DNA of 64,000 nucleotides from contig NC_134704.1 in NCBI RefSeq assembly GCF_043290135.1, forward strand, positions 11,277,001 to 11,341,000, in the 5' to 3' direction. Below are positions 61,350-64,000 of the stretch, piece by piece. The first letter of the stretch is position 1. The number at the start of each line of letters is the position of its first letter. The notes beneath the pieces are model-generated. The model made no database searches. It had not been told where the DNA came from and saw nothing but the letters and a program-made list of their open reading frames with translations. The stretch comes from Rhipicephalus microplus (taxonomy: Eukaryota; Arthropoda; Arachnida; Ixodida; Ixodidae). Both the position numbers and the translations under genes were made by a program.

Positions 61350-62610
61350 TTTTTTTATTCAGATACCCCAAGGGCCCCGAAGGGCATTACATAAGGTGGG
61401 GGGGGGGAGAACAATGTGTTGAGTACATTTATATTTAAGAGCAAACACAGTCAAGAGCGGGCATGTAACAAAAACGGTAGAAAAGCAAACAAACAAACAA
61501 AAATAAATGGAAAGAAATACAAAGCAAGCGCACATAGTACATGGTTCATGGTTCTGATAATAAAAATCGCTTCAAGTGGCTTACAAACAAATCGTGATTA
61601 TAAATTGTGACAATATCTTCTGGTAATCAATTCTATTTAAAGATGGCCAAGAACAACGGGGATTGACGAAGAAGATTAGTACGGGCAAACAAGGGGAGGA
61701 CTTTGAAAGGGTGATCTAGACGCGGAAAAATGCGATGGGCAGGTTTGATATGCGATGCAGCGAATGACGACGCACTATGATAGAGCCGGTGGAAGTGACA
61801 TAGTAATGCTAGTATTCTTCGTTTTTCCAGGGAGGGCAGCTGTAGAGATTCTTTAATGGTAGTTATGCTAGATGTGTTGGAATAGTTCTTAGTAATAAGA
61901 CGTGCTGCTTTATTTTTCAAGGCCTCTAGTCTGTTTGTTAACTATGCCTGGTTTGGGTTCCAAATAATAGACGCGTAGTCGAGTTTGGATCGAACTAATG
62001 AAGTATAAGCTAGAAGATTAGTTGACTAACTAGCTAAATACAAATTTCGTCTGATGAAACCGAGCGTTTTACTTGCCTTGGAAATTATAGCATCAATGTG
62101 TTCATTCCACGTGAGGTTGGACGACAAATAGACACCCAGATATTTTAGCGTAAAAACGTTTTCGATAGCTGTGTTATTAATAGAATAGGAATTTAGGTGC
62201 ATGTTAGTAGACCTAGTAAATGTCATAGCTTTTGTTTTGAAGGCATTTATTAGCATTTGCCAATCCTCGCACCAGTTAACAATATTATCCAGGTCGGTCT
62301 CTAAAGTATTAGAATCTTCAGAGCTGTTAGTTTTTCTGTAAATTACGCAATCGTCGGCGAATAACCGAACGTTAGAACTTAAGTTATTGCCTACGTCATT
62401 AATGTAAACCAAGAATAAAATTGGTCCCAGTACAGAGCCCTGAGGCACTCCTGATTTGACTTCGGTTAAGGTGAATCGTGGTCATTTACGGAAACGTATT
62501 GATAGCGCTTGGTTAAAAATGCTGCAATCCAATTCAGTACGCTGCTGTTTATGTTAAGCCGGGCAAGTTTCAGCATTAGGCGTTTACTATCTGGAGATAA
62601 TTTAAATTAA
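61350..62610 (-). pseudogene. Non-LTR LINE reverse transcriptase relic with 3' UTR
   Basis: Minus-strand pieces in order: LNINSSVLNWIAAFLTKRYQ, VSVNDHDSP, a frameshift, VKSGVPQGSVLGPILFLVYI NDVG, then FADDCVIYRKTNS (the catalytic F-A-D-D box), WCEDWQMLINAFKTKAMTF, a stop, SLVRSKLDYASIIWNP, KNKAARLITKNYSN, and a degraded LPEDIVTIYNHDLFVSHL. The 3' end carries TAATGCCCTTCGGGGCCCTT and GGGTATCTGAATAAAA. It is 5'-truncated and has frameshifts and stops. It looks CR1/I-like; the clade is uncertain. Confidence 0.88.
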
Positions 62611-63220
62611 TTGACTGAAGATTAGAGTTACACTTGCACTTAAAAAATTTAAGCATATAAGCGAAACAAGACCTACATAAAAGAATGACTTGTGACCGGC
62701 AGTCTGTATTCTATAGCTATGTGAAAAGCGCGGAATTAAGACGCACAAAGTCAATGAACTGATGAGGACTAGCGCAGTCACCGGTAATCACAGCTTACTC
62801 GCACAGGCGAATGAGCTGTGATCAGGTAATATGTTTGTCTTCTTTTTTTTTAATGCATCGTGCTAATAAATGTACGTTCAATGGCAGTGCCAGTCCTCGT
62901 CGGTATCTTGTTGTTGCGTCTCTTTTGAGCTGTTTAAACATAACCACCCAAATGTTTAGCCATTATGCGCAGCGATCACTTTATCGTGTTAGTATGTCAA
63001 CGCATTATGATGGAACTAAGTTGCAAGACTCTGTATTGTGGGCATCTGCTTTGTACTTGTCCTCACTCTTTTTGGAAACCAGTTTGGTCATACGGGGAAG
63101 GCACAAAGAAAAAAAAAACTTCCTCTCGTGCACGATGATTAAAGAGTTGGGTGACTGCACCTTCGTAGAAGGGCGTTTTAGACAAATTTATTTCTAATAA
63201 ATCTTATAACACTGACTCAC

Positions 63221-63412
63221 ACGGACGCCATGGTGGTCTAGTGGCTATGGCGCTCGACTGCTCACCCCTAAATGGTCACGGGATAATTTCCACCACAGCG
63301 TCTGTATTCTCGATGGAGCGGAAATGCTTGATGTTCGCGTATTTATAGAGTCTACTACTGTATACGGCGTTTTTCATAGCCATATGCCGGTTTTGGTACG
63401 TCAAGCACTACC
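63221..63412 (+). repeat. Diverged Ruka-type SINE
   Basis: Head GCCATGGTGGTCTAGTGGCT is clear. B box and tail are degraded (GATGGAGCGGAAATGCTTGA, ATAGCCATATGCCGGTTTTG). Confidence 0.7.
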
Positions 63413-64000
63413 TACTATTGTTAGCTATTTGAGTATCATACGTTTCAGTGGTGCATTCATATTTCTTTTATTTTTATTTACAAGAATGTGAAGGTATGTC
63501 GATAACTTTTAAAAGAATTGCATTATGCTTCATTTTTTGCAATTTGTTGATTACCCTGCTCATTTTTGCAATACCTTACAAGAGGTAAATTACAACGTGA
63601 TGAAGATCATGACAGTGGTGATGAAGACGTCAATCAGCGAAAGACGGCACACTTCTATGCATCTTTACTGATGTCAACGTTAAAATATTCCATGCAACCT
63701 TCAGGAGGGCTTTCTGCATGGGGTAGAAATATTGGCACGATTGCGTACATTATTGTTTGTTTTACGGCCAAAGAAAAAATGAAATTATTTTCTTTAGGTC
63801 GGGTAGTGTACAACAGAAATTATGCATTCATGAATACAAAGTGACTCGCTGCTTGCAAGAAAGAAACATAAAACGAGTGAAATATGCAAATGCGTTGCAA
63901 AGTTTTTTCCCCTACGTTAGATGATAAAGCTCCATGCTATTGTATACGCATTTTGCGCTGATACAAGTGCTTTTACAAAGCAGCTTCTAAGGGAGAGTGA

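Larger units (their letters stand above)
59184..64000. other. Upstream of the first visible exon of gene 1
   Basis: Presumably intron of gene 1. I find no Ig7-like or signal exon here. It holds two LINE relics and two diverged SINE fragments; 60.2-60.7 and 62.6-63.2 kb show nothing recognised. Confidence 0.6.

Noticed and set aside
61633..62448. Possible host gene with two neighbouring minus-strand frames
   Set aside because: SGVPQGSVLGP and FADD identify a LINE reverse transcriptase with frameshifts.

Overview
The window is animal nuclear DNA, almost certainly from a hard tick (Ixodidae). Three things point there. Copies of a tRNA-derived SINE that matches the ixodid tick family Ruka are scattered throughout. 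The transposon fragments (RTE-like, CR1/I/jockey-like, Penelope-like and Helitron-like) are of the kinds common in ticks. The only convincing genes have the exon structure of the chelicerate 'shortened Dscam' (sDscam) family. I see no bacterial genes, rRNA, CRISPR array or functional tRNA.

All recognisable host coding sequence is on the minus strand and belongs to two tandem, same-direction Dscam-like genes. Gene 1 runs from 59183 down to its stop codon at 31559. Thirteen exons are visible: a two-exon Ig domain (Ig8-like), a second two-exon Ig domain (Ig9-like), three FNIII domains of two exons each, a transmembrane exon and two cytoplasmic exons. Every junction keeps frame and every exon length fits its phases, giving about 623 residues. 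Its 5' end (signal peptide and Ig7-like domain) must lie beyond 64000. Gene 2 starts at 4232 with a signal-peptide exon, then an Ig7-like exon (1493-1777), an Ig8 first half (817-936) and an Ig8 second half that runs off the left edge (1-150). This is the four-exon Ig7-8 5' cassette described for chelicerate sDscams. Several exons (signal peptide, transmembrane, terminal cytoplasmic and two FNIII halves) carry no long Met-initiated reading frame and were found by translating between splice sites.

The ~27 kb between the genes (4.4-31.5 kb) holds Ruka SINEs, other tRNA-like repeats, a four-copy 92-bp tandem repeat, LINE remnants and long unrecognised stretches. One Ruka copy (5873-6218) carries a second copy of gene 2's promoter and start of exon 1. 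The introns of gene 1 are equally repeat-rich: a Penelope-like relic split by a perfect 57-bp inverted repeat (36.3-37.2 kb), a LINE 3' end interrupted by a half-length Ruka (43.6-44.5 kb), foldback elements and MITEs, and long (ATCT)n, (TA)n and (AAT)n arrays. One (AAT)n array starts within 6 nt of a splice donor. A Helitron-type fragment lies at about 57.0-57.35 kb and two LINE relics lie upstream of gene 1's first visible exon.

The two genes would encode single-pass homophilic-type adhesion receptors of the Dscam class. In Chelicerata, repeated 5' cassettes with their own promoters are joined to shared downstream exons to make isoforms. Only one intact cassette is visible in front of gene 2.
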